From assembly GCF_000278275.1 (NCBI RefSeq), contig NZ_JH725147.1, forward strand, positions 370,388 to 434,387: a stretch of DNA of 64,000 bases. The letters run 5' to 3'. Position 1 is the first letter of the stretch; each line of letters begins with the position of its first letter. The notes below the pieces were generated by a model. That model did not search any database. It was not told where the DNA came from and saw nothing but the letters and a program-made list of their open reading frames with translations. The position numbers were made by a program, and so were the translations under genes. Of this stretch, positions 9,580 through 18,922 are shown in pieces. This DNA comes from Bartonella tamiae Th239. Its GTDB lineage: Bacteria > Pseudomonadota > Alphaproteobacteria > Rhizobiales > Rhizobiaceae.

Positions 9580-9899
9580 GAAGAGTAATCCATCTGACAA
9601 GATGCATATGACGCGATAAGTGATAATGCATGGTTGTAAGTTTCAGTTTTGTTTTAAGATCTTTCTCTTATTAATGCATATATAAGATAAATTATTACTG
9701 TATTTTAAGCGCTTAGGCAAACTGTGTCTTTTATATATTTTAAGTATGTATGAGATGAATAAAAATGAAAAAATGCTATAAATTTTAACAAAACACACGA
9801 TAAAATCAAAATACAATTACGCGCCAATCATATCTTGTCAGAATGATGATTGTTATATAGCGTTTGGGACTTATTTTTGAAATAAGGAGTGAGGATTTT
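9580..9899. other. Divergent spacer rpoN / flavin-reductase remnant
   Basis: AT-rich 320 bp expected to hold divergent promoters. No individual site can be called with confidence. Confidence 0.4.
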
Positions 9900-10539
9900 A
9901 TGCATTTTTCTGTTGAATATTTAACACAAAAGGATGTTTATAAATTACTGACGGCAACAGTGACACCGCGCCCCATAGCATGGGTCACAAGCAATAATGC
10001 AAATGGAGGAGTGAATGCCGCGCCGTTTAGTTTTTTTAACGTTATGGGTAGTGAACCACCGCTTGTTGTTTTTAGTATTGCAAAATCTTCCGTAAGAACA
10101 AAAAAAAGATACAATAGAAAATATTTTGCATAATAACAAATTTGTAGTTAATTTAGTTTCCAAAAAGTTGGTTGAAGCCATGAGCCTGACGGCAATGGAA
10201 GCCCCTTATGGTTTTGATGAATTGAGAGCTGCAGGTTTAACAATGCGTGTATCAAGAGTTATCAAAACGCCTCACATTGAACAATCCCCTGTTTCCTTTG
10301 AATCTGTTAATCATGCCACCATGCTGACAGGCCCAAGACAATATATGGTTATCGGACGTGTAGTTGATATTTTCATTGAAGATAGTTTTATCAAAGACAA
10401 GGATAATTATTACATCGATACTCAAGAATTGGATTTAGTCGGACGTGTTCAGGGAACAGGTGGTTATATTAGATGCCAAGATAGATTTGAATTAAGACGG
10501 ATTTCTTATGAAGAATGGAAAAATCACAATGAGAATTAA
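9900..10539 (+). pseudogene. Flavin reductase-like (DIM6/NtaB) gene with frameshift
   Basis: FMN-binding split-barrel flavoprotein of the flavin reductase/NADH:FMN oxidoreductase-like family. Translation from ATG 9900 (AAGGAG 10 nt upstream) gives VTPRPIAWVTSNNANGGVNAAPFS, a family hallmark, up to about 10107. There an 8-A run (10100-10107) shifts the frame. Removing one A restores ...RTKKDTIENILHNNKFVVNL and the rest of the domain through YEEWKNHNEN at 10539. The rest of the gene is undecayed, so this is a very recent mutation, a phase-variable or slippage-decoded tract, or a sequencing error. Confidence 0.8.
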
Positions 10540-10873
10540 AAACTAACGGCATTCATATCTAAATTTAAAAAATAAAGTCAAGTTAGACTTTAATTACGTA
10601 AATTTTGATGAATGATATAGATGGCTTAAAAGATATGTGTGCATGAAATATGACTTTGTTCACACGAAGATATATTTTGCTGTTTTATCACTTATAAATT
10701 AAAATATATGACCGCATTTGATTATTGTCACATTGAAAAGATTGTCATCATTTTAAAATTTTCGCTTGAACATAATATATTTTAAATATGCAAAAGAGAA
10801 CGTTTTTTTGGGAGCGTATGCAATTTTTAATGAATGAATCTGGCTCTTAAATCGTTTAATAAGGCGATTATTT
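10540..10873. other. Spacer, nothing recognised
   Basis: AT-rich 334 bp between convergent ends of the flavin-reductase remnant and the TetR gene. No clear T-tailed hairpin. Confidence 0.45.
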
Positions 10874-11443
10874 TTACAAAGTAATGGCTGACCAACACAT
10901 TTTGCTAATTTCTTTTCTATGCTGTTGTGAAAGATTTTTATAAAGTATTCTATGCCATTTTAAACTATTGCGGATACCGCCGCCAATAAAACTTGTTAAG
11001 AGTTCTTCGTTGTAAGGAGCAGTGAGGCCAGCTTTTTGCGCTTTTAAAAAAATATGCGAAGAATATTTGCTTGTTTTTTCGAAAATCACAACCATTTCTT
11101 CAGGCGAAATAAGTGGAACATTTGATAAATATTCGAAGAGAACGGCGCGCTTTGGATCTTCCCATATGAAATCAATATAACAATCAATATAATGCTGAAT
11201 TCTTTCTTGATCGGTGTGCATTGGGTGATCTGTTTTCACCAAAGAATTTTCAAGTTGTTGAGCAAGACGGTGATAAAGCGCTCTAATCATTGCATCTTTA
11301 GATTCAAAGTAAAGATATAAAGAACCCGTAGCGATATGGGCGCGTTTTGCAATTGCCGCCATGGAGGTCTCTAACCCGTTTTCTACGATTAATTCTGCGG
11401 CAGCGTTTAGAATTTGTGAAATTTTCTTTGTTCTATGATTCAT
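10874..11443 (-). CDS. TetR/AcrR-family transcriptional regulator
   Basis: 189 residues from ATG 11443. The N-terminal TetR HTH covers about 8-55 (KISQILNAAAELIVENGLET then MAAIAKRAHIATGSLYLYF, with the recognition helix GSLYLYFESKD). The C-terminal ligand domain is alpha-helical and not assignable to a ligand. It diverges from the phosphoesterase-transporter unit. A near-perfect palindrome lies 14 bp before its start, so it most likely represses itself and that operon. An earlier TTG in frame is not preferred. Confidence 0.9.
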   Translation of the reverse strand: MNHRTKKISQILNAAAELIVENGLETSMAAIAKRAHIATGSLYLYFESKDAMIRALYHRLAQQLENSLVKTDHPMHTDQERIQHYIDCYIDFIWEDPKRAVLFEYLSNVPLISPEEMVVIFEKTSKYSSHIFLKAQKAGLTAPYNEELLTSFIGGGIRNSLKWHRILYKNLSQQHRKEISKMCWSAITL

Positions 11444-11456
11444 GAAATATCTCAAA

Positions 11457-11472
11457 ATGAACGATCATTCAT
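11457..11472. promoter_or_regulatory. Probable TetR operator
   Basis: ATGAACGATCATTCAT is a 16-bp palindrome with a single mismatched base pair (positions 6/11), of the size and TGAAC...TTCA form common for TetR-family operators. It lies in the 96-bp gap between the divergent tetR start and the GTG 11540 start. Confidence 0.6.
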
Positions 11473-11539
11473 TAAACTGTCATATAGCACGGTTATTTCT
11501 AAATCAAGCAATAGAGATCGAGTTTTAAGTGAGGAAATA

Positions 11540-12409
11540 GTGCGCGTGCCAGTTAATTTTATTCATTTGACAGATTTGCATATCGGTAATCCTGATATTT
11601 ACGACGAATACTTGCATACAGATACTGATGCGACTTTACAAACTATTTTAGGTCAAATTCAAAATATGAAACCAACCCCTGAATTTATTGTTGTCAGTGG
11701 GGATTTAACCAATCGCGGTGATGATGTGAGTTATCAACGCCTACGGTATTTTTTTGCTTCTTACGATTTACCAATGCCAGTATATTTTGCACTTGGTAAT
11801 CATGACAAACGTGATGGTTTTTATAAAGCCATGTTAGATCGTGAAAATAACCTTGAACAGCCTTATTATTATGATGTTGTTCAATCGGGTATACATCTTA
11901 TAGTTTTAGACTCAAGTGTACCAGGGAAAATTGGTGGTGCTCTTGAACCAGAACAATTTGAATGGTTACAAATACGTTTAGACGCTCATGCTCATTTGCC
12001 AAAACTCATTATGGTTCACCATGCTCCAGCATTGGACGAAGACTGCAAAGATAATGAATGGGAGTCCCTCACTATTGAGGATACAAAGCGTTTAAAAACA
12101 ATGCTTCAAGGTTATAATATTGCAGGTATTTTATCAGGTCATATTCATTATGATCGTGTTTCCACTTGGTATAATATACCGATAGTTGTTGGAATTGGAA
12201 TGCATACTGCGCTTGATCCAACTTATATTCATTATGGTTTGCGTGGTGTTACAGGTGCTTCATATTCACTATGTTGCCTACGAAATTCAGGATTAACGGT
12301 TTCATTTGTGCCATTGCCGTCTGAGAGAAAAGAATTAGACACCATCTCTCATGAAGATCGCATTGTTGCGTTTCAAAAATATGAAGAACGTATCCAAAAA
12401 GGTTGTTAG
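11540..12409 (+). CDS. Calcineurin-type metallophosphoesterase (CpdA/GpdQ-like)
   Basis: 289 residues from GTG 11540, chosen because GAGGA lies 4 nt upstream and the fold starts at once (RVPVNFIHLTDLHIG). An open frame continues back to 11435 but would overlap tetR. The class III phosphodiesterase metal ligands are all present: DLH, GDLTNRGD, GNHDK, MVHHAP and GHIHYD. It hydrolyses phosphodiesters such as cyclic AMP or glycerophosphodiesters. It is the first gene of an importer operon, with only 4 bp to the binding-protein gene, so release of a phosphorylated substrate from a diester is the more likely role. No signal peptide is seen, so it acts in the cytoplasm. Confidence 0.9.
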   Translation: MRVPVNFIHLTDLHIGNPDIYDEYLHTDTDATLQTILGQIQNMKPTPEFIVVSGDLTNRGDDVSYQRLRYFFASYDLPMPVYFALGNHDKRDGFYKAMLDRENNLEQPYYYDVVQSGIHLIVLDSSVPGKIGGALEPEQFEWLQIRLDAHAHLPKLIMVHHAPALDEDCKDNEWESLTIEDTKRLKTMLQGYNIAGILSGHIHYDRVSTWYNIPIVVGIGMHTALDPTYIHYGLRGVTGASYSLCCLRNSGLTVSFVPLPSERKELDTISHEDRIVAFQKYEERIQKGC

Positions 12410-12413
12410 AAAG

Positions 12414-13730
12414 ATGAATATTAAACGATATTTATGCGTTATGCCTTTTCTGGCTATAGGACTTGGATGGATGGTTTCTTTAGGGCATGCTCAAACAGCA
12501 GCTTCTACGGTGGATCAGCCTGTTGAAATCATTTTTTATAATTATAATTTAGCCAGTGCTGGCATAGGTGCTGAAGCAACACAAAAAATGATTTCCGATT
12601 TTATGGACAAAAATCCACTTATAAAAGTTGAAGGGATAGGTGTTCCAGCTGAGAATTTTTTAACCAGATTACAAGCGGATTTTGCAGCAGGCCAAACAGT
12701 CGATTTGATACAGCTGCGTTTTAATGACTTTGATTTTGCTGTACATAATTTAGGCGCAAAAGCGCTTGAAGATCTTATACCTGAAGACGAATTTATAGAT
12801 CATACAAAAGGTATGGTACCTAACGGTGTACGCCTTGGCCAGTTGAATGGTAAAACTTATGGTTTGGCTTATACATTTTCAACGCCTGTTTTATATTATA
12901 ATGGGGATCTTTTTCGTCAGGCAGGGCTTGATCCCGATCATCCACCTCAAACTTGGGATGACGTGAAAAAAGCATCATTAGCCATTAAAGAGAAAACCCA
13001 TAATGATGGTTTTTCAATGGGAATGTTTGGTTCAGGTCCGGGGGATTGGCTTTTTCAAGGTTTGGTTCGTTCAAATAATGGCGAAGTCATATCGCGTGAT
13101 CGTAAAACATTAAAATTTGGCGAAAAGGAATCTCTTGAAGCAGTGCGTATGATGCGAGACCTAGCGCTATCTGGGGCTTTAATGAATACTGATTTGAATG
13201 GCGCTATGGATAGTATGGCTGCTGGAACATTGGGAATGTATCTCCAAAGCAGTGGTCTGCAAAATTATTTGGTCAAAAGTGCCAAAGATAAATTTGAATT
13301 ACGCGCAACAACCATGCCACGCTTTGGTGATAAACCAGTTCGCCCGAACAATTCAGGGAGCGCTCTTATCATTACGACAGATGATCCAGTAAAACAACGT
13401 GCAGCTTGGGAATTGATGAAACATTTAACCACAAAAGAGGCTTATACCATCATTACTTCACAAATAGGCTATCTTCCGCTTCGTTTGGATATTGTTGATG
13501 ACCCTAAATATTTGAAAAATTGGGTTCAAGAAAACCCGTTAATTGAACCAAATCTCAAACAGCTTAAAATTTTAGAGCCTTGGGAATCATTGCCTGGACC
13601 TAATTATCGCCAAATCGAAAAAATCATGATGGATGCTGCTGAACTTGCTGTCTTTGGTAACGAAGACCCAGATGAAATTATGAAAAATGCGCAAAATACC
13701 GCTCAAACCCTTATGCCAAACGAGACTTGA
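12414..13730 (+). CDS. ABC importer substrate-binding protein, family 1 (UgpB/MalE-like)
   Basis: 438 residues from ATG 12414. The signal peptide is MNIKRYLCVMPFLAIGLGWM..., with probable cleavage after GHA in GHAQTA. The mature protein is a family 1 solute-binding protein (VEIIFYNYN start, GIGVPAENFLTRLQADFAAG, LNGKTYGLAY). These bind sugars, polyols or glycerol-3-phosphate in the periplasm and deliver them to MalF/MalG-type permeases. The downstream permeases and ATPase complete the importer. Glycerol-3-phosphate or glycerophosphodiesters are plausible given the phosphoesterase partner, but the ligand pocket does not prove it. Confidence 0.9.
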   Translation: MNIKRYLCVMPFLAIGLGWMVSLGHAQTAASTVDQPVEIIFYNYNLASAGIGAEATQKMISDFMDKNPLIKVEGIGVPAENFLTRLQADFAAGQTVDLIQLRFNDFDFAVHNLGAKALEDLIPEDEFIDHTKGMVPNGVRLGQLNGKTYGLAYTFSTPVLYYNGDLFRQAGLDPDHPPQTWDDVKKASLAIKEKTHNDGFSMGMFGSGPGDWLFQGLVRSNNGEVISRDRKTLKFGEKESLEAVRMMRDLALSGALMNTDLNGAMDSMAAGTLGMYLQSSGLQNYLVKSAKDKFELRATTMPRFGDKPVRPNNSGSALIITTDDPVKQRAAWELMKHLTTKEAYTIITSQIGYLPLRLDIVDDPKYLKNWVQENPLIEPNLKQLKILEPWESLPGPNYRQIEKIMMDAAELAVFGNEDPDEIMKNAQNTAQTLMPNET

Positions 13731-14689
13731 ATATTGAGATGATCAAAACAACGCAAAGTATGATGGCTATTCAGCCTTCTGTAATACATGTAAAATTGCA
13801 CAAAAAAATATTGGAAGGTCTGCGACCTTGGTATTATATTTTCCCAGTGCTTTTCATTATGCTTATATGGATTTATGAGCCACTTATAAGAGCTTTATGG
13901 TTATCCTTTTATCAATGGAATTTGCTGCCAACTTCACCAATGATATGGCAAGGGACCAATAATTATGAGCGTGTATTATCTTTGCCAAAAATGTGGAATT
14001 CTTTATGGAATACCTTAATTTATATTATTGGATTGCTTCCAATTGCTGTTTTTATCCCTTTAGCTATCGCTCTTTGGACGCATGATCTACCTTCCAAAGC
14101 ACGCATGATCTACCGTTCATTAATTTTCATTCCAATGATTATTGCTCCGATTGTTGCGGCTTCTGTATGGCGTTGGCTTCTTGATCCAGGTTATGGCATT
14201 GTGAATGTGGTCCTGAAAGCTTTTGGTTTTACACCAATACGTTTTTTAAATGATCCTGATTATGCAATTTGGACGATTATTTTCATTACAGGTTGGAAGC
14301 TTATTGGTTTTTCAACACTCATATTGTCAGCAGCAAATGCAAATATAAATACTGCACTTATTGAGGCAGCGCGTATGGATGGTGCAACACGATGGCAAAT
14401 AATTCGAGATATTCGTATCCCACTTTTGTCTTCGACGATATTATTTTTGATTGTAATGACAATTTTATTAGGCGCACAATGGAGTTTTGCGTATATACAT
14501 GTTTTAACCGGAGGCGGTCCATTGGGGGCGACCACAAATATCTTTTATCTTTTATGGGAATTTGGTTTTGCAAGCTTAGCTGTAGGATGGAGCGCGGCTG
14601 CTGCAGTCATGTTGTTTATCGGGTTTGCACTTTTGGCGTTCATTTTGTTTCGACTGATTGACAGGTATTCATTTCATGATAACGCTTAA
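13727..14689 (+). CDS. ABC importer permease 1 (UgpA/MalF-like)
   Basis: About 320 residues, six hydrophobic segments (first at about 36-58), binding-protein-dependent permease. The EAA loop that contacts the ATPase is EAARMDGATRWQIIRDIRIP. The frame opens with TTG overlapping the stop of the binding-protein gene by 4 bp; ATG 13739 is an alternative start. It is inner-membrane and pairs with the next gene. The family also carries sugars, so the substrate is set by the binding protein. Confidence 0.9.
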   Translation: MNIEMIKTTQSMMAIQPSVIHVKLHKKILEGLRPWYYIFPVLFIMLIWIYEPLIRALWLSFYQWNLLPTSPMIWQGTNNYERVLSLPKMWNSLWNTLIYIIGLLPIAVFIPLAIALWTHDLPSKARMIYRSLIFIPMIIAPIVAASVWRWLLDPGYGIVNVVLKAFGFTPIRFLNDPDYAIWTIIFITGWKLIGFSTLILSAANANINTALIEAARMDGATRWQIIRDIRIPLLSSTILFLIVMTILLGAQWSFAYIHVLTGGGPLGATTNIFYLLWEFGFASLAVGWSAAAAVMLFIGFALLAFILFRLIDRYSFHDNA

Positions 14690-15551
14690 AACAAACAGTA
14701 AATATTTTACAAGTTTAATAATCAATAAACCTAAAAAGGTAACAAAAAAACCTTATAAAATAACAGGTCATATCATTATGGCATTGTTATCTTTCTTATG
14801 TGTTTTCCCAATTTATTGGATGGTTGTAACTTCTCTACGCCCAGCGAATGCTGTATTTGATCACTCTATTTGGCCAAGTAGTATTTCTTTAGAAAATTAT
14901 GCATATGCACTCAATAAGATTCCTGTCGTAAAAATGCTTTTTAACACATTCATCGTATCTACATGTGTGACTATACTACAATTATTAACATCTCTTTTAG
15001 CCGCCTATGCATTTTCAATGTGGCGATTTCGTTTTGATAAGATTGTTTATATGCTTATTGCTCTTACCTGGTTGGTGCCGTTTCAAGTTGTGATGATACC
15101 CAATTATCTCTTAATAGCACGTTTAGGATTAATCGATAATATATTTGCCTTAATATTACCTAATGCTGCTGCCGCAATAGGTGTTTTGCTTCTTACTCAA
15201 GCAATGCGATCTTTTCCAAAAGAAATCGTGGAAGCAGCTCGAATCGATGGTGCAGGAAGTTGGCGTATATTGTGGCAAATTATTACCCCTTCAATGCGCG
15301 GAACGATCGCTTCGTTGGCTATATTGATATTTATATCAACTTGGAATGAATTTTTTTGGCCATTACTCATTTCAAGACGTGCAGAAAATAGTGTCATTCA
15401 AATTGGGTTACAGATGTTTATGTCCGAAGAGGGAAATTCTTGGGGGCCACTTATGGCCGCATCAACCATGGCCTGTCTTCCCATATTAATTTTATATTTT
15501 GTTCTACAAAAACAAGTCGTTAATTCTTTTATGAAATCAGGCATAAGATGA
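14676..15551 (+). CDS. ABC importer permease 2 (UgpE/MalG-like)
   Basis: About 291 residues from ATG 14676, overlapping the first permease by 14 bp; an in-frame TTG lies six codons earlier. Six hydrophobic segments and the EAA loop EAARIDGAGSWRILWQIITP are visible. It forms the heterodimeric membrane channel with permease 1 and ends in ATGA shared with the phosphatase start, so expression is translationally coupled. Confidence 0.9.
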   Translation: MITLKTNSKYFTSLIINKPKKVTKKPYKITGHIIMALLSFLCVFPIYWMVVTSLRPANAVFDHSIWPSSISLENYAYALNKIPVVKMLFNTFIVSTCVTILQLLTSLLAAYAFSMWRFRFDKIVYMLIALTWLVPFQVVMIPNYLLIARLGLIDNIFALILPNAAAAIGVLLLTQAMRSFPKEIVEAARIDGAGSWRILWQIITPSMRGTIASLAILIFISTWNEFFWPLLISRRAENSVIQIGLQMFMSEEGNSWGPLMAASTMACLPILILYFVLQKQVVNSFMKSGIR

Positions 15552-16291
15552 ATATTTCACATAATCAACGCCATTTAAAATTTGAATCAGCTTATAATAT
15601 TCGTGATCTTGGTGGCTATCAGACAGAAAATGGTGATAAAACACAATGGCGCCGTTTTTTGCGTGCGGATGGTTTGCATTTACTGAAAAAAGAAGAATGC
15701 ACGCGTTTAGTAGAATACGGTGTGTCAACGATCATTGATTTACGCAGCGGTATGGAATTGAAAGAAGCGCCAAACCCATTTTTGTACGACCAACGCGTTA
15801 TTTATCATAATATTGCTTTATTTGATGAACTCAATCCTATGACTTTAATGACCCAAAAAGATGCGTTACTTGCTTTATATCTTTTGGCTTTGGAAACGAG
15901 ACAAGCGGCTTTTGTTGATGTTTTTAAAAAAATGCAGCAAGCTCCATCAGGAACAATTTTATTTCATTGTTCTGCTGGTAAAGATCGCACAGGTTTAATT
16001 TCAGCTATATTATTATTGATTGCAGGTGTTAATGACCAAACGATCATTGATGATTACGTTTTAACAGGAAAACTTATAAAACCTTTAACTCAATACTTAT
16101 TGCGCGATAGCGGTTTGCACAATATCCCAAACAGTGATTTTGAACGATTGCTTTTGTGTGAGGAAGAAACAATGGCGCAAACTTTAAGAATAATCAAAGA
16201 ACGTTATGGCAATATATTTCGTTGGCTTTTGTCCATCGGTCTTACATCAGATGATATCTTAGATTTAAAAAAAAGGCTTTTGTTTTCTTAA
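15548..16291 (+). CDS. Tyrosine/serine-type protein phosphatase superfamily enzyme
   Basis: 247 residues with the Cys-x5-Arg loop HCSAGKDRTG (nucleophile Cys141, Arg147), of the bacterial Y_phosphatase3 type that starts with FESAYNIRDLGGYQT. Enzymes of this group dephosphorylate phosphotyrosine, phosphoserine or small phosphoesters and phosphoinositides. It overlaps the upstream permease by ATGA and precedes the ATPase by 14 bp, so it belongs to the transport operon. A role on an imported phosphorylated small molecule is inferred from position only; action on proteins is the alternative. Confidence 0.88.
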   Translation: MNISHNQRHLKFESAYNIRDLGGYQTENGDKTQWRRFLRADGLHLLKKEECTRLVEYGVSTIIDLRSGMELKEAPNPFLYDQRVIYHNIALFDELNPMTLMTQKDALLALYLLALETRQAAFVDVFKKMQQAPSGTILFHCSAGKDRTGLISAILLLIAGVNDQTIIDDYVLTGKLIKPLTQYLLRDSGLHNIPNSDFERLLLCEEETMAQTLRIIKERYGNIFRWLLSIGLTSDDILDLKKRLLFS

Positions 16292-16305
16292 TAAGGATAA
16301 ATCTT

Positions 16306-17370
16306 ATGTCGATGCTATCTATCAAAAATGTGATTAAAAAATATCAAAATAAACAAGTTATTCACGCAATAAATATGGAAGTCCCAGCTGGGGCATTTGT
16401 GGTGATTGTTGGTCCATCAGGATGCGGAAAATCAACTTTATTACGCATGATCGCCGGCCTTGAAGATATTAGTGAAGGTGAAATAGCCATAGCAGGAAAA
16501 ACGGTTAATAATTTAGAACCAAACGCTAGAGGCTGTGCTATGGTTTTTCAAAATTATGCTCTTTATCCTCATATGAGTGTCGCGCAAAATATTGCTTATC
16601 CTTTAAAAATTTCGGCTATGCCAAAACAAGAACGCATGAATAAGGTCTATGACGCAGCTAAAATTCTTGGTCTCGAAAATTATCTTGATCGGCGTCCTGC
16701 ACAATTATCTGGTGGCCAAAGACAACGTGTTGCTATGGGACGAGCAATTGTACGCGAGCCGTCTATTTTTCTTTTTGATGAACCACTTTCTAATCTTGAT
16801 GCAAAATTACGCGTTCAAATGAGAATTGAAATTCGAAAGCTTCATCGTCGACTTGCTGCAACATCAGTTTTTGTTACGCATGATCAAATAGAAGCTATGA
16901 CATTGGCCGATATTTTGGTGGTGATGAACAAAGGGAAAATTGAACAAATAGGAACACCTTCGCAAATATATAATAAGCCAGCAACGAGTTTTGTCGCCAG
17001 TTTTATTGGTTCACCCTCGATGAACTTAATTCGAGCAACATTTGTGAATGATTATAAAGCGCAATTGGATTGTTTGCCTAATACTTCTATTTCCTTGCCT
17101 GTTCAAGGCAAGAAAGGACAAAGCATTATGGTCGGCGTTCGACCAGAAGATATTCAACTTGAAAAAGATGAAGGAAAAGGTCTGCCAGTTAAACTTGATC
17201 TTGTTGAGGATATGGGTGGTTCAATGACTGGGTATTTTGCATTGGGTGAGCAAGAAATCGCAGCACAACTGCCGAAAAACTTTCAGCCGCGTAACGGACA
17301 ATTTTCTTTAACGTTACCGCTTTCTGCTATAACGTGTTTTGATTGTCAGACATCGCGTTGTATTGAATAA
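16306..17370 (+). CDS. ABC importer ATPase (UgpC/MalK-like)
   Basis: 354-residue sugar-type importer ATPase. Walker A GPSGCGKST, Q-loop VFQNYALYPH, signature LSGGQRQR, Walker B FLFDEPLSNLD and the H-loop VFVTHD are all in place. A TOBE-type regulatory domain (about 240-354, GVRPEDIQLE) follows. Last gene of the unit that starts at the phosphoesterase. ATG 16306 follows AAGGATAAATCTT; ATG 16312 is possible. It convergently faces lptB with 32 bp between. Confidence 0.93.
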   Translation: MSMLSIKNVIKKYQNKQVIHAINMEVPAGAFVVIVGPSGCGKSTLLRMIAGLEDISEGEIAIAGKTVNNLEPNARGCAMVFQNYALYPHMSVAQNIAYPLKISAMPKQERMNKVYDAAKILGLENYLDRRPAQLSGGQRQRVAMGRAIVREPSIFLFDEPLSNLDAKLRVQMRIEIRKLHRRLAATSVFVTHDQIEAMTLADILVVMNKGKIEQIGTPSQIYNKPATSFVASFIGSPSMNLIRATFVNDYKAQLDCLPNTSISLPVQGKKGQSIMVGVRPEDIQLEKDEGKGLPVKLDLVEDMGGSMTGYFALGEQEIAAQLPKNFQPRNGQFSLTLPLSAITCFDCQTSRCIE

Positions 17371-17402
17371 GATTTATGGTGCGCGCAAAATGACAGCTAT
17401 TA

Positions 17403-18206
17403 TTATAATGAAAATTGATCCCCAAGATAAAGTCTGCGTACATCAGCATTTGTGACAATATTATCTGGTTGACCATGGGTCAGAACTTGGCCTGCATGAA
17501 TAATATAAGCACGATCAACAAGCCCTAATGTTTCGCGCACATTATGATCGGTAATTAAAACCCCAATGCCACGGCTTGTCAAATGACGCACCAATTGCTG
17601 AATATCTGAAATGGCTATTGGATCAATGCCGGCAAAAGGTTCATCCAACAACATAAAATTTGGCCGTGATGCAAGTGCGCGGGCAATCTCTAAGCGTCTT
17701 CTCTCACCACCCGAGAGCGCAATCGCGGCACTTTTGCGTAAATGGGCAATTTTAAATTCTTCTAATAACGCATCAAGTTCTTGAGCGCGTTTATAGCGGT
17801 CTTTTTCAACAACTTCTAAAACCGCTTTAATATTATTTTCAACAGATAAGCCACGGAAAATTGACGCTTCTTGAGGCAAATAGCCGATGCCTAAACGAGA
17901 ACGACGATACATAGGCATAGTGGTGACATCAAATCCATCAATTTCAATAGTACCACTATCCACTTCAACAAGTCCTGTAACCATATAAAAACAGGTGGTT
18001 TTACCAGCTCCATTCGGACCCAAAATGCCAACCGCTTCCCCCGCACGCACACCAAAAGAAACGCCATTGACCACCTGGCGTCCACGATAGCTTTTTGTTA
18101 AGCCTCTTGCCACTAAGGTGCCTTTTAGACGCTCATTGCGTAAATCATTGGATTCATTTTGATCGCGAGTTTGTTCATTCATTGTATCAGATGGGCTTTG
18201 CGACAT
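17403..18206 (-). CDS. lptB: LPS export ABC ATPase LptB
   Basis: 267 residues. About 28 polar residues come first (ATG at residue 9 is an alternative start), then the ATPase: Walker A GPNGAGKTT, signature LSGGERRR, Walker B FMLLDEPFAGIDP and H-loop ITDHNVRET. It powers extraction of lipopolysaccharide from the inner membrane with LptF/LptG/LptC. It lies 5 bp after lptA, and the order lptC-lptA-lptB is the conserved operon. Confidence 0.96.
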   Translation of the reverse strand: MSQSPSDTMNEQTRDQNESNDLRNERLKGTLVARGLTKSYRGRQVVNGVSFGVRAGEAVGILGPNGAGKTTCFYMVTGLVEVDSGTIEIDGFDVTTMPMYRRSRLGIGYLPQEASIFRGLSVENNIKAVLEVVEKDRYKRAQELDALLEEFKIAHLRKSAAIALSGGERRRLEIARALASRPNFMLLDEPFAGIDPIAISDIQQLVRHLTSRGIGVLITDHNVRETLGLVDRAYIIHAGQVLTHGQPDNIVTNADVRRLYLGDQFSL

Positions 18207-18211
18207 AAAGC

Positions 18212-18814
18212 TTAGTTTCCGTTCTGTTCATTACGATTCATAATTATAGAAACCCGACCTTTTTGTCCCGTTGATTTACAGCTTTCAAGAAAGGCTTTTC
18301 CTGTATCCATATGTGCGGTTAATTTGCACCCTGTAACAACATTATCACCATCAATTAAAGTGACGGGTTGACCGGTTAGAACCATTTGATTTGCTGGACC
18401 ATCAAACGTACCAGCATCACCTGTTGCGACTTGTGTGGCTGTTTTTATATAAACTTTGCCCGATGCTTCCATTTTTTCAACACCTGTTGAACCAAGACCA
18501 CCGCCATTAGAAGCTGAAGCTTGCTGTGCATTATTGCCATCTTTATCGTTTTGAGCATAATGAACGATAAGTTTAGACGTACGCAAGACTCTATCACCTT
18601 GTACAACTGAAACATTGCCAGTAAAAATGGCAATACCTTCTTTATCACGCATTTCCAAATTATCTGCGTTTAATTCTACAGGCTCTTTGCCACCAGAAAG
18701 ATTTACACCAAAATCGGTTTGTTGTGCATGGGCATTTGCACCAAAGGCTCCAAAACATGCCATTGTCATCACAATAAATGTGCGTAATTTATAATGTAAA
18801 TGTTTTAATGCCAT
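18212..18814 (-). CDS. lptA: LPS transport periplasmic protein LptA
   Basis: 200 residues with a signal peptide ending near ANAHA|QQ and an OstA/LptA beta-jellyroll domain (PVELNADNLEMRDKEGIAIF, then GNVSVVQGDRVLRTSKLIVHY). It forms the periplasmic bridge that carries LPS from LptC to LptD. A roughly 20-residue Asn/Ser/Gly-rich loop (about 95-112) interrupts the domain. The gene is coupled to lptB. Confidence 0.93.
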   Translation of the reverse strand: MALKHLHYKLRTFIVMTMACFGAFGANAHAQQTDFGVNLSGGKEPVELNADNLEMRDKEGIAIFTGNVSVVQGDRVLRTSKLIVHYAQNDKDGNNAQQASASNGGGLGSTGVEKMEASGKVYIKTATQVATGDAGTFDGPANQMVLTGQPVTLIDGDNVVTGCKLTAHMDTGKAFLESCKSTGQKGRVSIIMNRNEQNGN

Positions 18815-18922
18815 TTTTTCCTCAATTCATCTATTACTTGCTTTTATAGAGCTTTGTCTTAATCAACAAGCCTTTTTGAAAACTATGTTCTATTGGCTTT
18901 TTATATTTATTGTAAAACTTGT

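Noticed and set aside
9579-9600. TTG start of rpoN
   Set aside because: Seven codons without conservation; ATG 9579 gives the usual RpoN beginning.
11435-11539. Longer N-terminus of the phosphoesterase from ATG 11435
   Set aside because: It would overlap the tetR start and operator; GTG 11540 has GAGGA and the conserved fold begins there.
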